Shown here one piece after another: positions 43,069 to 51,350 of a stretch of DNA of 64,000 bases. The notes under the pieces were generated by a model. The model did not search any database. It saw nothing but the letters and a program-made list of their open reading frames with translations, and was not told the DNA's origin. The DNA lies in NCBI GenBank assembly GCA_030684515.1, contig JAUXVJ010000024.1, positions 351,663-415,662 on the forward strand, read 5' to 3'. The DNA comes from Actinomycetota bacterium. Lineage in GTDB: Bacteria; Actinomycetota; Actinomycetes; S36-B12. Positions within the stretch are counted from its first letter, which is position 1. Each line of letters starts with the position of its first letter. Made by a program: the position numbers and the translations under genes.

Positions 43069-44952
43069 ATGGATCTGCAACCCGATGCCCTCGTCGGCCA
43101 AATGGTCGATGGGCGCTACTTGGTGCAGGCCAGACTTGCCCGCGGTGGCATGGCCACGGTCTACCAAGCCCTCGATGTGCGCCTTGATCGGGTAGTCGCG
43201 CTGAAGGTGATGCATCGCCATCTCGCCGAGGATCCTGACTTTGTGGCCCGCTTTCAGCGTGAAGCCAGAGCTGCGGCCCGACTGGCTCACCCGCACGTCG
43301 TGGGCGTATTCGACCAAGGCGCAGCAGACGGGCTCGTCTATCTGGCCATGGAGTACGTGCCGGGGCGGACCCTTCGCGACATCCTTCGCGAATTCGGCCC
43401 GCTGACGCCCGAGCAGGCACTGGTCCTGCTTGACCCGATTCTTGAAGGACTCGCAGCGGCGCATGCCGCGGGCTTCGTCCATCGCGACATCAAGCCCGAA
43501 AATGTCCTTGTCTCCGATGACGGGCGTGTCAAAGTCGCAGACTTCGGTCTGGCACGAGCCGTCGCCACCTCCAATACCAGCGCCACCCAAGGGGTGCTCA
43601 TTGGCACCGTCGCCTACTTGTCGCCGGAGCAGGTCGAAAGCGGCGAGGCAGATGAACGCTCTGATATCTACGCCGCCGGCATCCTGTTGTTCGAAATGGT
43701 CACCGGGCAGGTGCCACATGCGGGCGCCAGCCCATTGTCAGTGGCCTACCAGCACGTCAATCAGGATGTGCAAAGTCCTTCGGCTCTTCGATCGGACATC
43801 CCGGCCGACGTTGACGCACTTGTCATCACGGCAACCAGGCGGATGCCATCGCAGCGCTACCAGAACACTCAGGATTTCCTCGCCGACGTGCGTCGAGTGC
43901 GCGCGGTGCTGCCAAGCCCACGCCCGTTCACGGACATCCGCACCACCTTGGTCGTCGATGCCAGTACCAATGCACGCTTGAATGCCGGTGCAAAGCCACC
44001 GCAGCAGCCTGCGCCTGCCCCTGCCAGCATTGCCGTTGCAGGCACTCAAGCACCCCGACGCCGCCTGGGCCGACGCAGCTGGGCGCTCATCGGCCTGGCC
44101 ATCGCCACCGCGCTTGCAGTGCTCGGTGGAGTCCTGCTCAGTTCAGCACTCGGACACAAGATCCCCACGCCCAGCATCGTTGGCCAAAGCGTCGATCAGG
44201 CCCGTGTACTTCTGGCCAAGAGCGGGCTCAGCCTTGAGGTGTCCGGCGAGGTCTTCAGCGAGAGCATTCCGGCAAGCATCGTCATCTCCAGTGATCCTGA
44301 GGCCGGCGCAGACATCAAAGAGCAGAGCGCCGTCGCGGTCACGGTGTCCAAGGGTCCCGAGCGCTACACGATTCCGGCTACCCAAGGCCAAAGTGTTGAG
44401 GCCGCAACGGCCGCACTCAGTGCTCTTCCTGTCGAAGTCGGCACTCAAGTACCTGTCTTTGACAACACTGCGCCCGCTGGCACGATCGCCGGAACCCGTC
44501 CCGCTGCAGGCAGTGAAGTCAAACGCGGTAGCTCCGTTGACCTGCTGGTGTCCAAGGGTCCGGAGCCTGTGCAGATTCCCGAGCTGATCGGAAAGAAGCA
44601 GCAGGGTGCGACGGCAGCCCTGAAATCCCTGGGCTTGGATGCCGACATCACCCGCACCTACTCAGAGTCGGTAGCCAAGGGCCGAGTGATGTCAGCCACG
44701 CCAGGCGCGGGAACGACCGTGAACTCTGGCACCAGTGTTGAACTGATCGTGTCCGACGGACCTCCACCTGTGGTGGTGCCCAAACTCATCGACATGCGTC
44801 GCCGAGACGCCATCGCCGCACTGACCCGACTCGGCCTCAAGGCCAAAGTCATCTCAGGTCAGGCGACACCCTTGAACCGCGTGTACTCGCAGAACCCAGC
44901 GGCTGGCACTGAGATACCCAAGGGCAGCACCGTGACCATCAGCGTCATCTAG
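43069..44952 (+). CDS. PknB/PknL-type Ser/Thr protein kinase with four PASTA domains
   Basis: A 627-residue membrane receptor kinase. The kinase domain (about 15-280) has the glycine loop ARGGMATVY, K46 in VALKV, H138-R-D140 with KPEN, D158-F-G and GTVAYLSPEQ. A Pro-rich linker leads to one membrane helix (about 338-361). Four PASTA repeats follow, each ending in a VSKGP or similar unit, and probably sense muropeptides or lipid II. It lies in the pknL neighbourhood (next to class II aroG); M. tuberculosis PknL lacks PASTA domains whereas the corynebacterial one has them (recalled). Confidence 0.93.
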   Translation: MDLQPDALVGQMVDGRYLVQARLARGGMATVYQALDVRLDRVVALKVMHRHLAEDPDFVARFQREARAAARLAHPHVVGVFDQGAADGLVYLAMEYVPGRTLRDILREFGPLTPEQALVLLDPILEGLAAAHAAGFVHRDIKPENVLVSDDGRVKVADFGLARAVATSNTSATQGVLIGTVAYLSPEQVESGEADERSDIYAAGILLFEMVTGQVPHAGASPLSVAYQHVNQDVQSPSALRSDIPADVDALVITATRRMPSQRYQNTQDFLADVRRVRAVLPSPRPFTDIRTTLVVDASTNARLNAGAKPPQQPAPAPASIAVAGTQAPRRRLGRRSWALIGLAIATALAVLGGVLLSSALGHKIPTPSIVGQSVDQARVLLAKSGLSLEVSGEVFSESIPASIVISSDPEAGADIKEQSAVAVTVSKGPERYTIPATQGQSVEAATAALSALPVEVGTQVPVFDNTAPAGTIAGTRPAAGSEVKRGSSVDLLVSKGPEPVQIPELIGKKQQGATAALKSLGLDADITRTYSESVAKGRVMSATPGAGTTVNSGTSVELIVSDGPPPVVVPKLIDMRRRDAIAALTRLGLKAKVISGQATPLNRVYSQNPAAGTEIPKGSTVTISVI

Positions 44953-44967
44953 CTGACACAACCTGGC

Positions 44968-46320
44968 TCAACGCTGCAGCAGCATGTCTGCGACGAGGAA
45001 GGCAAGCTCAAGGCTCTGAGCACGATTGAGTCGTGGATCGCAGGCAGTCTCGTAACGATCACCAAGATCGGTCTCCAGGACTCCGCCTGTGCCGCCGACG
45101 CACTCCGTCACGTCATCGCCGGTGAGCTCAATGTGAATGCCGCCAGGGTGCGAACCGAGTGCTCGGTGCACCTCGAAGAAGCCCTTGACCTCGTCGATGA
45201 TGTCGTTGAAGGAACGGGTCTTGTGCCCCGAAGCCGCCTCCCGAGTATTGCCGTGCATCGGATCGCAGATCCAGACCACAGGGATGCCGGAATCCTCAAC
45301 AGCCTTCACAATTGGCGCAAGAGCCTGGCGAACATTGCCTGCGCCCATGCGGGTGATCAGCGTCAATCGACCGGGCTGGCGATCGGGGTTGAGTCTTTGC
45401 ACAATCGCCAAGACCTCTTCGGGCGTGGCTTTTGGCCCCACCTTGACGCCGATGGGATTGCGAATGCTCTCGGCGAACTGCACGTGGGCTCCGTCGAGTT
45501 GACGAGTGCGCTCACCGATCCACAAGAAGTGGCCGGAAACGTCGTATGGCAGGCCAGTACGCGAATCAATACGAGTCAGGGCACGTTCATAATCGATCGA
45601 CAGGGCTTCGTGGGCTGCATAGAACTCCACCCGTTGGAACTCATCGGGGTTGGCTCCGCAAGCTTTCATGAAAGCCAAGGCGCGATCAATGCCAGCGGCC
45701 ATGTCCTCGTAGCGCTCACCAGCTTGCGAATCCCGGACGAAGTCCTGATTCCATGAGTGCACCTGACGCAGGTCTGCATAGCCGCCTTGAGTGAAGGCGC
45801 GCACGAGATTCAATGCTGAACTGGAGGCGTTGTAGGCGCGCACAAGCCGATGCGGATCCGGACGTCGGTGAGCCGCGTCGAATTCGATGGAATTCACGGC
45901 ATCGCCGAAGTAGGAGGTCAGTTCGACACCCTCTCGGATCTCAGTCGGATTGCTGCGCGGCTTGAAGTACTGCCCAGCCAGACGACCCATCTTGACCACC
46001 GGCATCGAAGCTGCGTAGGTGAGCACGACAGCCATCTGCAGAACGGTCTGAAGTCGCGCGCGAATGGAGTCTGCGGTGTTGGCCTCAAAGGTCTCAGCAC
46101 AGTCCCCGCCCATGAGGACGAAGGCATTGCCCTGTGCGGCTGCTGCCAGCCGGTTCAGCAGCTGATCGCACTCACCAGCGAATACCAGAGGCGGCAGGAG
46201 GCGAAGCTCATTGACCGCGGCCTCAAGTTCAGCCGGATCAGGCCATGGCGGCTGTTGATATGCGGGCAGATCCGGCCACGGGAATACCGGCGGATGAGCG
46301 CGTTGAAGTGAAGCCGTCAT
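44968..46320 (-). CDS. aroG: Class II 3-deoxy-7-phosphoheptulonate (DAHP) synthase
   Basis: First step of the shikimate pathway, plant-type enzyme. It is 450 residues from ATG 46320. Family segments include LMGGDCAETF, VKMGRLAGQYFKPRS, the KVGPKATPEE loop, RMGAGNVRQ and WICDPMHGNT. TACCCT lies 7 nt before the ATG without a ribosome-binding site. It converges on the PASTA kinase with 15 bp between stops. Confidence 0.95.
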   Translation of the reverse strand: MTASLQRAHPPVFPWPDLPAYQQPPWPDPAELEAAVNELRLLPPLVFAGECDQLLNRLAAAAQGNAFVLMGGDCAETFEANTADSIRARLQTVLQMAVVLTYAASMPVVKMGRLAGQYFKPRSNPTEIREGVELTSYFGDAVNSIEFDAAHRRPDPHRLVRAYNASSSALNLVRAFTQGGYADLRQVHSWNQDFVRDSQAGERYEDMAAGIDRALAFMKACGANPDEFQRVEFYAAHEALSIDYERALTRIDSRTGLPYDVSGHFLWIGERTRQLDGAHVQFAESIRNPIGVKVGPKATPEEVLAIVQRLNPDRQPGRLTLITRMGAGNVRQALAPIVKAVEDSGIPVVWICDPMHGNTREAASGHKTRSFNDIIDEVKGFFEVHRALGSHPGGIHIELTGDDVTECVGGTGGVLETDLGDRYETACDPRLNRAQSLELAFLVADMLLQR

Positions 46321-46327
46321 GCGTGCA

Positions 46328-46333
46328 AGGGTA
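46328..46333 (-). promoter_or_regulatory. -10 element TACCCT, leaderless start of aroG
   Basis: TACCCT lies exactly 7 nt before the aroG ATG; a weak TGGTCA lies 16 nt further upstream. Confidence 0.5.
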
Positions 46334-46377
46334 TGGCAGCAGTGCAAACTGACCACTCGGGGTTCGGGGTTACACCT

Positions 46378-47403
46378 TTAGCCGAAGAACGCTGACGCCT
46401 CTTCATAGCGTTCAATCGGAACAGTCTTCAGCACTCCCGTGGCTTCCTGCAAAGGAATTCGCACGATGTCGGTGCCGCGCAGGGCCACCATAGTTCCCCA
46501 AGCCTGATCCTTCACCGCAGCGATGGCATTGAGGCCGAAACGGGTTGCCAGGACGCGATCGAAGGCGGTCGGCGAGCCACCGCGCTGAATGTGACCCAGC
46601 ACGGTGGTGCGTGCCTCGTGCCCGGTGCGCTCCTCAATTTGCGAGGCCAGCCACTCGCCAATACCGGACAGCTTCACATGTCCGAAGGCGTCCTTGGTGG
46701 TGTCCTTGGTGACGAGATCTCCACCTACGGGCAGCGCTCCTTCGGAAACACACAGGATCGGTGCATAACTCGCGCGGAATCGCGATTCGACCCAGCCGAC
46801 GACCTGATCCAGTTCGAAGGGCACTTCTGGAATCAGGATGCCGTTGGCGCCACCGCCCATACCTGAGTGCAGCGCGATCCAACCTGCATGGCGACCCATG
46901 ACTTCACAGATCAGGATTCGGTGATGTGACTCAGCGGTGGTGTGCAGGCGATCAATGGCCTCGGTCGCGATCATGACGGCGGTATCGAATCCGAAGGTGA
47001 AGTCAGTGCCACTGAGATCGTTGTCGATGGTCTTGGGCACGCCCACGACATGAAAGCCATGCTCAGTCAGCACTGTTGCCACACCGAGGGTGTCTTCGCC
47101 GCCGATTGCAATCAGCGCATCAATGCCCAGCTCCTGAAGATTACGCTCAATGCGCTCGATGCCACCCTCGACCTTTATCGGGTTGGTTCGCGAGGAGCCA
47201 AGAATCGTGCCGCCGCGCGGCAAGATGCCGCGAACAGCCGGGATGTCCAAGGGCATCGTCACGTTCTCAAGTGGCCCTCGCCAACCATCGCGAAAGCCGA
47301 CGAATTCATAGCCATAGTCAGCAACGCCGCGACGAACAATCCCCCGGATCACTGCGTTCAGTCCTGGGCAATCTCCGCCACCTGTGAGCACCCCTACGCG
47401 CAT
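46378..47403 (-). CDS. pfkA: 6-phosphofructokinase, probably pyrophosphate-dependent
   Basis: Phosphorylates fructose 6-phosphate. It has 341 residues. GGGDCPGLN and PKTIDND are typical of the family. The phosphoryl-donor site reads G101-G-E-D104-T with K124; Asp at the position equal to E. coli Gly104 plus Lys124 marks pyrophosphate-dependent enzymes such as that of Amycolatopsis methanolica, whereas ATP enzymes of Streptomyces read GGEGT. PPi use is therefore inferred and would make the step reversible. AAAGG precedes the ATG by 7 nt. Confidence 0.92.
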   Translation of the reverse strand: MRVGVLTGGGDCPGLNAVIRGIVRRGVADYGYEFVGFRDGWRGPLENVTMPLDIPAVRGILPRGGTILGSSRTNPIKVEGGIERIERNLQELGIDALIAIGGEDTLGVATVLTEHGFHVVGVPKTIDNDLSGTDFTFGFDTAVMIATEAIDRLHTTAESHHRILICEVMGRHAGWIALHSGMGGGANGILIPEVPFELDQVVGWVESRFRASYAPILCVSEGALPVGGDLVTKDTTKDAFGHVKLSGIGEWLASQIEERTGHEARTTVLGHIQRGGSPTAFDRVLATRFGLNAIAAVKDQAWGTMVALRGTDIVRIPLQEATGVLKTVPIERYEEASAFFG

Positions 47404-47430
47404 TGCTCAACCTTTCACCAGTCTGCCGTG

Positions 47431-47454
47431 CAGCGGTGAAGCGTGTAACCGCTG
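47431..47454. promoter_or_regulatory. Palindrome upstream of pfkA
   Basis: CAGCGGT (47431-47437) and ACCGCTG (47448-47454) form a 7-bp dyad with a 10-nt centre, 28-51 nt before the pfkA ATG. The size and spacing suit an operator for a dimeric repressor; the regulator is unknown. Confidence 0.4.
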
Positions 47455-47497
47455 TCATGCAGAAAGGTACACGATGCTTCAGTCGAACGACGAGCCG

Positions 47498-48217
47498 TCA
47501 GTCCTCGCCCGCTGTGTCACTGGCATCCACCGGCAGTCCACGTGCAATCAGTTCCTTGGCCTTGGTGGCGTAGATGTCGACGTACTCCTGACGCGACAGG
47601 CTCATCAGTTCATGCATGATCTCGTCGGTCACCGATCGAAGAATGAAGCGGTCCTCCTCCTGCCCGTCGTACTGCGAGAAGTCCATCGGAGCGCCAATGC
47701 GCACGCCCACGCGACTGAGCCTTGGCCAGATGGTGCCTGGAGGCTGAATCTCGAAGGTATTGATCATCGCGACCGGAATGACCGGCACATTTGACTCCAA
47801 GGCCATCCGAGCCACGCCTGTGCGACCACGGAACAAGGTGCCATCAGGTGAACGAGTGCCCTCTGGGTAGATGCCAAGTAGATCGCCCTGCGTGAGAACG
47901 CGGGCACCGGTCAGCAGCGCGGCTTGGCTCGCTCGACCTCCTGAACGATCGATTGGGACCTGGCCAATGCCGTGGAAGAACCTCTTGGTGAACCAGCCCT
48001 TGATCCCGCGCCCAGTGAAGTAGTCGCTCTTGGCAAGAAAGGTGATGTGCCGAGATGTCACCAAGATGATGAACACCGAGTCCGAAAAAGACAGGTGATT
48101 GCTTGCCAGGATGGCTGGACTGTCCTTGGGGATGTTGTTCAAGCCCTCCACCCAAGGCCGAAAGAGCACACGAAGCCATGGTCCGATGACCACGTACTTC
48201 AGCACCCAGTACAACAA
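47498..48217 (-). CDS. plsC: 1-acyl-sn-glycerol-3-phosphate acyltransferase (PlsC family)
   Basis: Acylates lysophosphatidate in phospholipid synthesis, at the inner face of the membrane. It has 239 residues with the catalytic NHLSFSD (HX4D), then GQVPIDRSGG and YPEGTRSPDG substrate motifs. The start is a TTG at 48217, supported by AAGGAG 8 nt upstream and by the typical N-terminus LYWVLKYVVIGP. A TAGTGT (48266-48261) may be its -10. Confidence 0.93.
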   Translation of the reverse strand: MLYWVLKYVVIGPWLRVLFRPWVEGLNNIPKDSPAILASNHLSFSDSVFIILVTSRHITFLAKSDYFTGRGIKGWFTKRFFHGIGQVPIDRSGGRASQAALLTGARVLTQGDLLGIYPEGTRSPDGTLFRGRTGVARMALESNVPVIPVAMINTFEIQPPGTIWPRLSRVGVRIGAPMDFSQYDGQEEDRFILRSVTDEIMHELMSLSRQEYVDIYATKAKELIARGLPVDASDTAGED

Positions 48218-48260
48218 GGCAATGTCTCCTTACCAGCCGACGCTGATGCGCGCCGGTGGC

Positions 48261-48266
48261 ACACTA
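48261..48266 (-). promoter_or_regulatory. Possible -10 (TAGTGT) for plsC
   Basis: TAGTGT on the minus strand, about 43 nt before the TTG start, leaving a leader with AAGGAG. Confidence 0.35.
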
Positions 48267-48285
48267 CCTGCATGCTTCCAGGAAG

Positions 48286-48291
48286 TAGCGT
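48286..48291 (+). promoter_or_regulatory. -10 element TAGCGT, leaderless start at 48298
   Basis: TAGCGT is 6 nt before the GTG at 48298. An AGGAAG lies too far upstream (about 14 nt) for ideal ribosome binding. Confidence 0.45.
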
Positions 48292-48297
48292 GCGACG

Positions 48298-48717
48298 GTG
48301 AGCACCAATTCCGGTGCTCCTCACGAGGACGCCGTCTGGAATGCGATCGTCGCCGACCTCTCCGCTGACCCCAATCTGTCGCGTCATATCTATCCCGCAC
48401 CTGCAATACCCGAGCCTGCCGCCGTGGAGCCGGAGTCTGCTGACCAGGACTCTGATCAAGTCAATCTCGAGGACTCTCCTGATGATTTTGTGCCACCAGA
48501 CCCGGGACCCATTCACCTGGCAAGCGATGCCTTCGCGCGCTTCGCCTGGGCGGGCGCGCTCGGCGGTCCGGCCTTCTTGATGCTGGCAAATATCTTCAAC
48601 TGGGGCAGCTTCTTGTCTGGTATTGGCGTGCTCGCGGGCGTCGGCGGATTTGTTGCGCTCATCGCTCGCCACCGAGACGATCGGGATGACGATTTCACCG
48701 ATGGCGCCGTCGTCTAG
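48298..48717 (+). CDS. Hypothetical membrane protein, 139 residues
   Basis: Not recognised. Residues 1-80 are hydrophilic and acidic (many Asp/Glu/Pro), ending in a DDFVPPDPGPIH segment that is common in small actinobacterial membrane proteins. Two hydrophobic helices follow (about 83-122), and the tail is HRDDRDDDFTDG. It is divergent from plsC and starts at GTG 48298 behind a leaderless-type hexamer. It probably is a small inner-membrane protein of unknown role. Confidence 0.7.
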   Translation: MSTNSGAPHEDAVWNAIVADLSADPNLSRHIYPAPAIPEPAAVEPESADQDSDQVNLEDSPDDFVPPDPGPIHLASDAFARFAWAGALGGPAFLMLANIFNWGSFLSGIGVLAGVGGFVALIARHRDDRDDDFTDGAVV

Positions 48718-48742
48718 TTTCGCAGTGCCGCGCGCGCATCCG

Positions 48743-49012
48743 TCAGTCGCGAGGCTGGTCCAATTGGATCCACATGAAGTCCTCGTCCTCGGTGACCACT
48801 TCGGTTGCTGTCGCGGGGTGCAGTAGTTGCACAGCACGACACATGAAGCAGTTCGGATAGTCCGCTGGATTGACGTGGCTTTGATGGGTCGTGATCAAGG
48901 ATTCACGGGCCCACTCCAGCACCTGTTGCGCTCCTGAGGCGATGCCTCCCAGATCAAAGCCCTTACTCTCGGACTCGCCTTCAGAGAACCACCACGGCGT
49001 CTTCGCGCTCAT
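48743..49012 (-). CDS. Conserved small hypothetical protein with CxxC
   Basis: An 89-residue protein from ATG 49012, which overlaps the stop of the ArsA-like gene (ATGA). A PNCFMCRAV segment supplies a CxxC pair. The position corresponds to the small gene next to the ArsA-like gene in mycobacteria (Rv2183c, recalled). It has no signal peptide or membrane helix, and its function is unknown. Co-transcription with the ArsA-like, START-type and phosphoesterase genes is likely. Confidence 0.75.
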   Translation of the reverse strand: MSAKTPWWFSEGESESKGFDLGGIASGAQQVLEWARESLITTHQSHVNPADYPNCFMCRAVQLLHPATATEVVTEDEDFMWIQLDQPRD

Positions 49013-50019
49013 GATTGCTCCCGCCATACGCGCGGGTTTGGCACAAACCCCAAGATCAAGTCCCCGGCCCGCATGCCGCCACCTTCAAGCAAGCAGCGCT
49101 TGAGTACCGGGGGAAGCTCGAAATGTCGAGCAAATCCATCGCAGACAAGAAGCAGAGAATCCCCGCGTCGTCCAACCTGCACCTCTGCTCCCGCTCGCAA
49201 GGGCAAAGTGAGCCGATATCCGTTGGCCCGCTTGGTGATCGTCCAAGCCGGAGTGCTGATCGGCGGTAGTTGATCCAGCAGCCGCACAAGCTCGATCAAC
49301 CGCGACGCAGCCCATGCAGACTTAGGACTGCCCTTCTCGCGCTCAACAAGCGTCGTCATCAGGAGCCCGTCAAAAGCTTCGCCATGAGTTGTCGTCCTCG
49401 ATTTCTTTCCCCTGGGTGCGCGGTTCAGCACTACGGCAGCCGGACTCGAGCCAAACAATCGCAGCACTCCAAGACCGGCAAGCAAGGCATCGGCATCGGC
49501 GCTTCTTCCGACCAGGACGGATCGCGATCGACTGATGACTTCGCGAGCTGTCGCCAGGTGGGTCACGAGGCGATACCAGGCCGACACGGAAGCGGCCGGA
49601 TCTGGAGCCGACAGCTGGTCGGCGACCGAACCGGTGAGCAGGCGATCCAGCAGCATCGGTACCGAGTCCAGCACCTGCAGGGTGCGCCCTGCTTCGCGAA
49701 TCGTGCCCATGTCCCAGATCACGGCATCAACACTTGGATCGGCAAGTGCCGCTGCGACCATTGCCCCAGTGACCAGTTCATTCAGGCCCGGCAAGCCGTT
49801 GACCTCTTCAGGTGCCAGTCCTGCGGTGCCAAGGGTCTTCAGCCAGATCCCAAAGGTGGCCGTCGCATCTGCCCACACTGACGATGCACCCAAAGGAGCA
49901 GGCGAGGCTGAGGTGAACTCCGCAGTGGTGAAGCCCTGCTGCCGCAGGCCAAGTGCAATGCCAGCCGCCACAGTTGAGACCCCCGCGCCCCCGACACCGC
50001 TAACGAGTATGAGATCCAT
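49009..50019 (-). CDS. ArsA/Get3-like protein with degenerate P-loop and C-terminal HSP20-like domain
   Basis: A 336-residue protein of the ArsA/MinD deviant-Walker family in overall layout. The N-terminal P-loop reads G8-V-G-G-A-G-V-S-T16, so both the signature lysine and the catalytic lysine of GKGGxGKT are replaced by Val. ATP hydrolysis is thus unlikely. Residues from about 255 (WTITKRANGYRLTLPL to FARHFELPP) look like the small HSP20-like domain appended to actinobacterial ArsA homologues. It overlaps the START-type gene by 20 nt. It may have become a scaffold or chaperone. Confidence 0.8.
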   Translation of the reverse strand: MDLILVSGVGGAGVSTVAAGIALGLRQQGFTTAEFTSASPAPLGASSVWADATATFGIWLKTLGTAGLAPEEVNGLPGLNELVTGAMVAAALADPSVDAVIWDMGTIREAGRTLQVLDSVPMLLDRLLTGSVADQLSAPDPAASVSAWYRLVTHLATAREVISRSRSVLVGRSADADALLAGLGVLRLFGSSPAAVVLNRAPRGKKSRTTTHGEAFDGLLMTTLVEREKGSPKSAWAASRLIELVRLLDQLPPISTPAWTITKRANGYRLTLPLRAGAEVQVGRRGDSLLLVCDGFARHFELPPVLKRCLLEGGGMRAGDLILGFVPNPRVWREQS

Positions 50020-50449
50020 TGGTCTCCACTCGTGTCTTCAAGCCCTTGAGCGCGGTGTCGACAATGACTTGCTCGGCCTTGCGCTTCAGCATTCCCAACA
50101 TCGGAATCCGAAGATCCACGGTCAACTGGTAACTGACATGCGTGGATCCGTCTGGCGCAGTTGTCAACTCGTATTCCCCATCCATGACACTCAGCACTTC
50201 AGCCTCAACAAGGGTCCACGTAACCGAATCAAGGCCATTCCACGTATATGCCAATTCGTACTTGTCCTTGATGAATCCCGCATCAAGCTCGAAGCGCGCG
50301 CGAACAGGTCGTCCGTCCAAGGACTCAAGCACCTCAACGGTCTTGATGCCCTGACTCCATTGTGGGTACGCGGGCAGGTCAGCGATGACATCCAAGATGG
50401 CGGCAGGCTCCGCGACAATGCGGATGCTGGACTCAGTGCGCTCAGCCAC
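50000..50449 (-). CDS. SRPBCC/START-type (polyketide cyclase-like) lipid-binding protein
   Basis: A 149-residue protein from GTG 50449 after GGAGG; a longer frame would read back into the phosphoesterase gene. Helix-grip-fold features are visible: IADLPAYPQWSQGIKTVEVLE at the start and the alpha-helix MLKRKAEQVIVDTALKGLKTRVE at the end. It is similar in position to M. tuberculosis Rv2185c (TB16.3), also next to an ArsA-like gene. It may bind a hydrophobic ligand. It overlaps both neighbours. Confidence 0.82.
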   Translation of the reverse strand: MAERTESSIRIVAEPAAILDVIADLPAYPQWSQGIKTVEVLESLDGRPVRARFELDAGFIKDKYELAYTWNGLDSVTWTLVEAEVLSVMDGEYELTTAPDGSTHVSYQLTVDLRIPMLGMLKRKAEQVIVDTALKGLKTRVETNGSHTR

Positions 50450-51245
50450 GATGGTCCTCCACGTCGACCTTGAGCACAAAAGGCTTCTTGCGCGCGTTGA
50501 AGTGTCCGACATTCATGCACTCGGTCTTGCCGATTCGGGCTCGCGCATGCAAGGGCTGATGCACATGACCAAAGAGGTGGTACTTGGGTTGCACGCGTTC
50601 AATGTATTGATTGATCGCCGAACTTCCGGTCTCGAATCTTCGGGCAACCACGTCGTAGTTCAACTCCGGCATCTTCGGCGGGATGTGCGTGAACAGGATG
50701 TCAACTGGTCCAAGCTTGTCCAGAGTCGCTGCGTAGACCTCCGGGTCAAGTTCGTAGGGCGTGCGCATCGGGCTGAACAAGCCGCCGCCAACAAATCCAA
50801 GGCGTAGCCCAGCCCATTCCACACTCTCCCCGTCAACGACCTGATGTCCTGGCTTCATGAAGTCCGGCCACATCATCGGAAGGTCAACATTGCCGTATGT
50901 CAACAGGGCAGGTTCGGGCATCGCAGCAAACATCTGGCTGTACTGGCGACGGATGTGCGTCTCCATCGCGGCTCGTCGATCCCTCGGATCAACAATTCCC
51001 AGCCCAGCCCATGCGGTCGCGCTGAGCTCCCGGGCCTCTTCAAAGCGTCCTGCGGTTCGCGCCTGGATGTACTCGCGCGAGTGCTGTTCGCCAAAGAGCT
51101 CGGCGTAGATCCCCTGCGAAGGATCCTCGTAGTCCAGATAAAGGATCAGGTCACCCAGGCAGACGAAAAGATCGGCACCAACACCTGCGCCCACGAGCGC
51201 AGCGGCCTGGCCATGAACGTCGGATACGACGTGGATCTGCACCAC
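50442..51245 (-). CDS. Calcineurin-like metallophosphoesterase
   Basis: A 267-residue metal-dependent phosphoesterase. Motifs in order: SDVHG, LGDLILY (GD-x), YGNVD (GNxD-like), FTHIPP and GHVHQPLHAR, which together form the two-metal site. The start is uncertain; GTG 51245 just before VQIHVVSDVHG is used and no ribosome-binding site is seen. The substrate is unknown. It is divergent from the acyl-CoA synthetase and overlaps the START-type gene. Confidence 0.85.
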   Translation of the reverse strand: MVQIHVVSDVHGQAAALVGAGVGADLFVCLGDLILYLDYEDPSQGIYAELFGEQHSREYIQARTAGRFEEARELSATAWAGLGIVDPRDRRAAMETHIRRQYSQMFAAMPEPALLTYGNVDLPMMWPDFMKPGHQVVDGESVEWAGLRLGFVGGGLFSPMRTPYELDPEVYAATLDKLGPVDILFTHIPPKMPELNYDVVARRFETGSSAINQYIERVQPKYHLFGHVHQPLHARARIGKTECMNVGHFNARKKPFVLKVDVEDHRG

Positions 51246-51350
51246 AGGAGCAGGATGCCACGCGATCAACCACCGCGCGCCGCCCCTATCGCGTACCGTG
51301 ATGACCAAGGATCACGCATTGGGCGTGCATGACGACTTCAAGGAGAGCGC

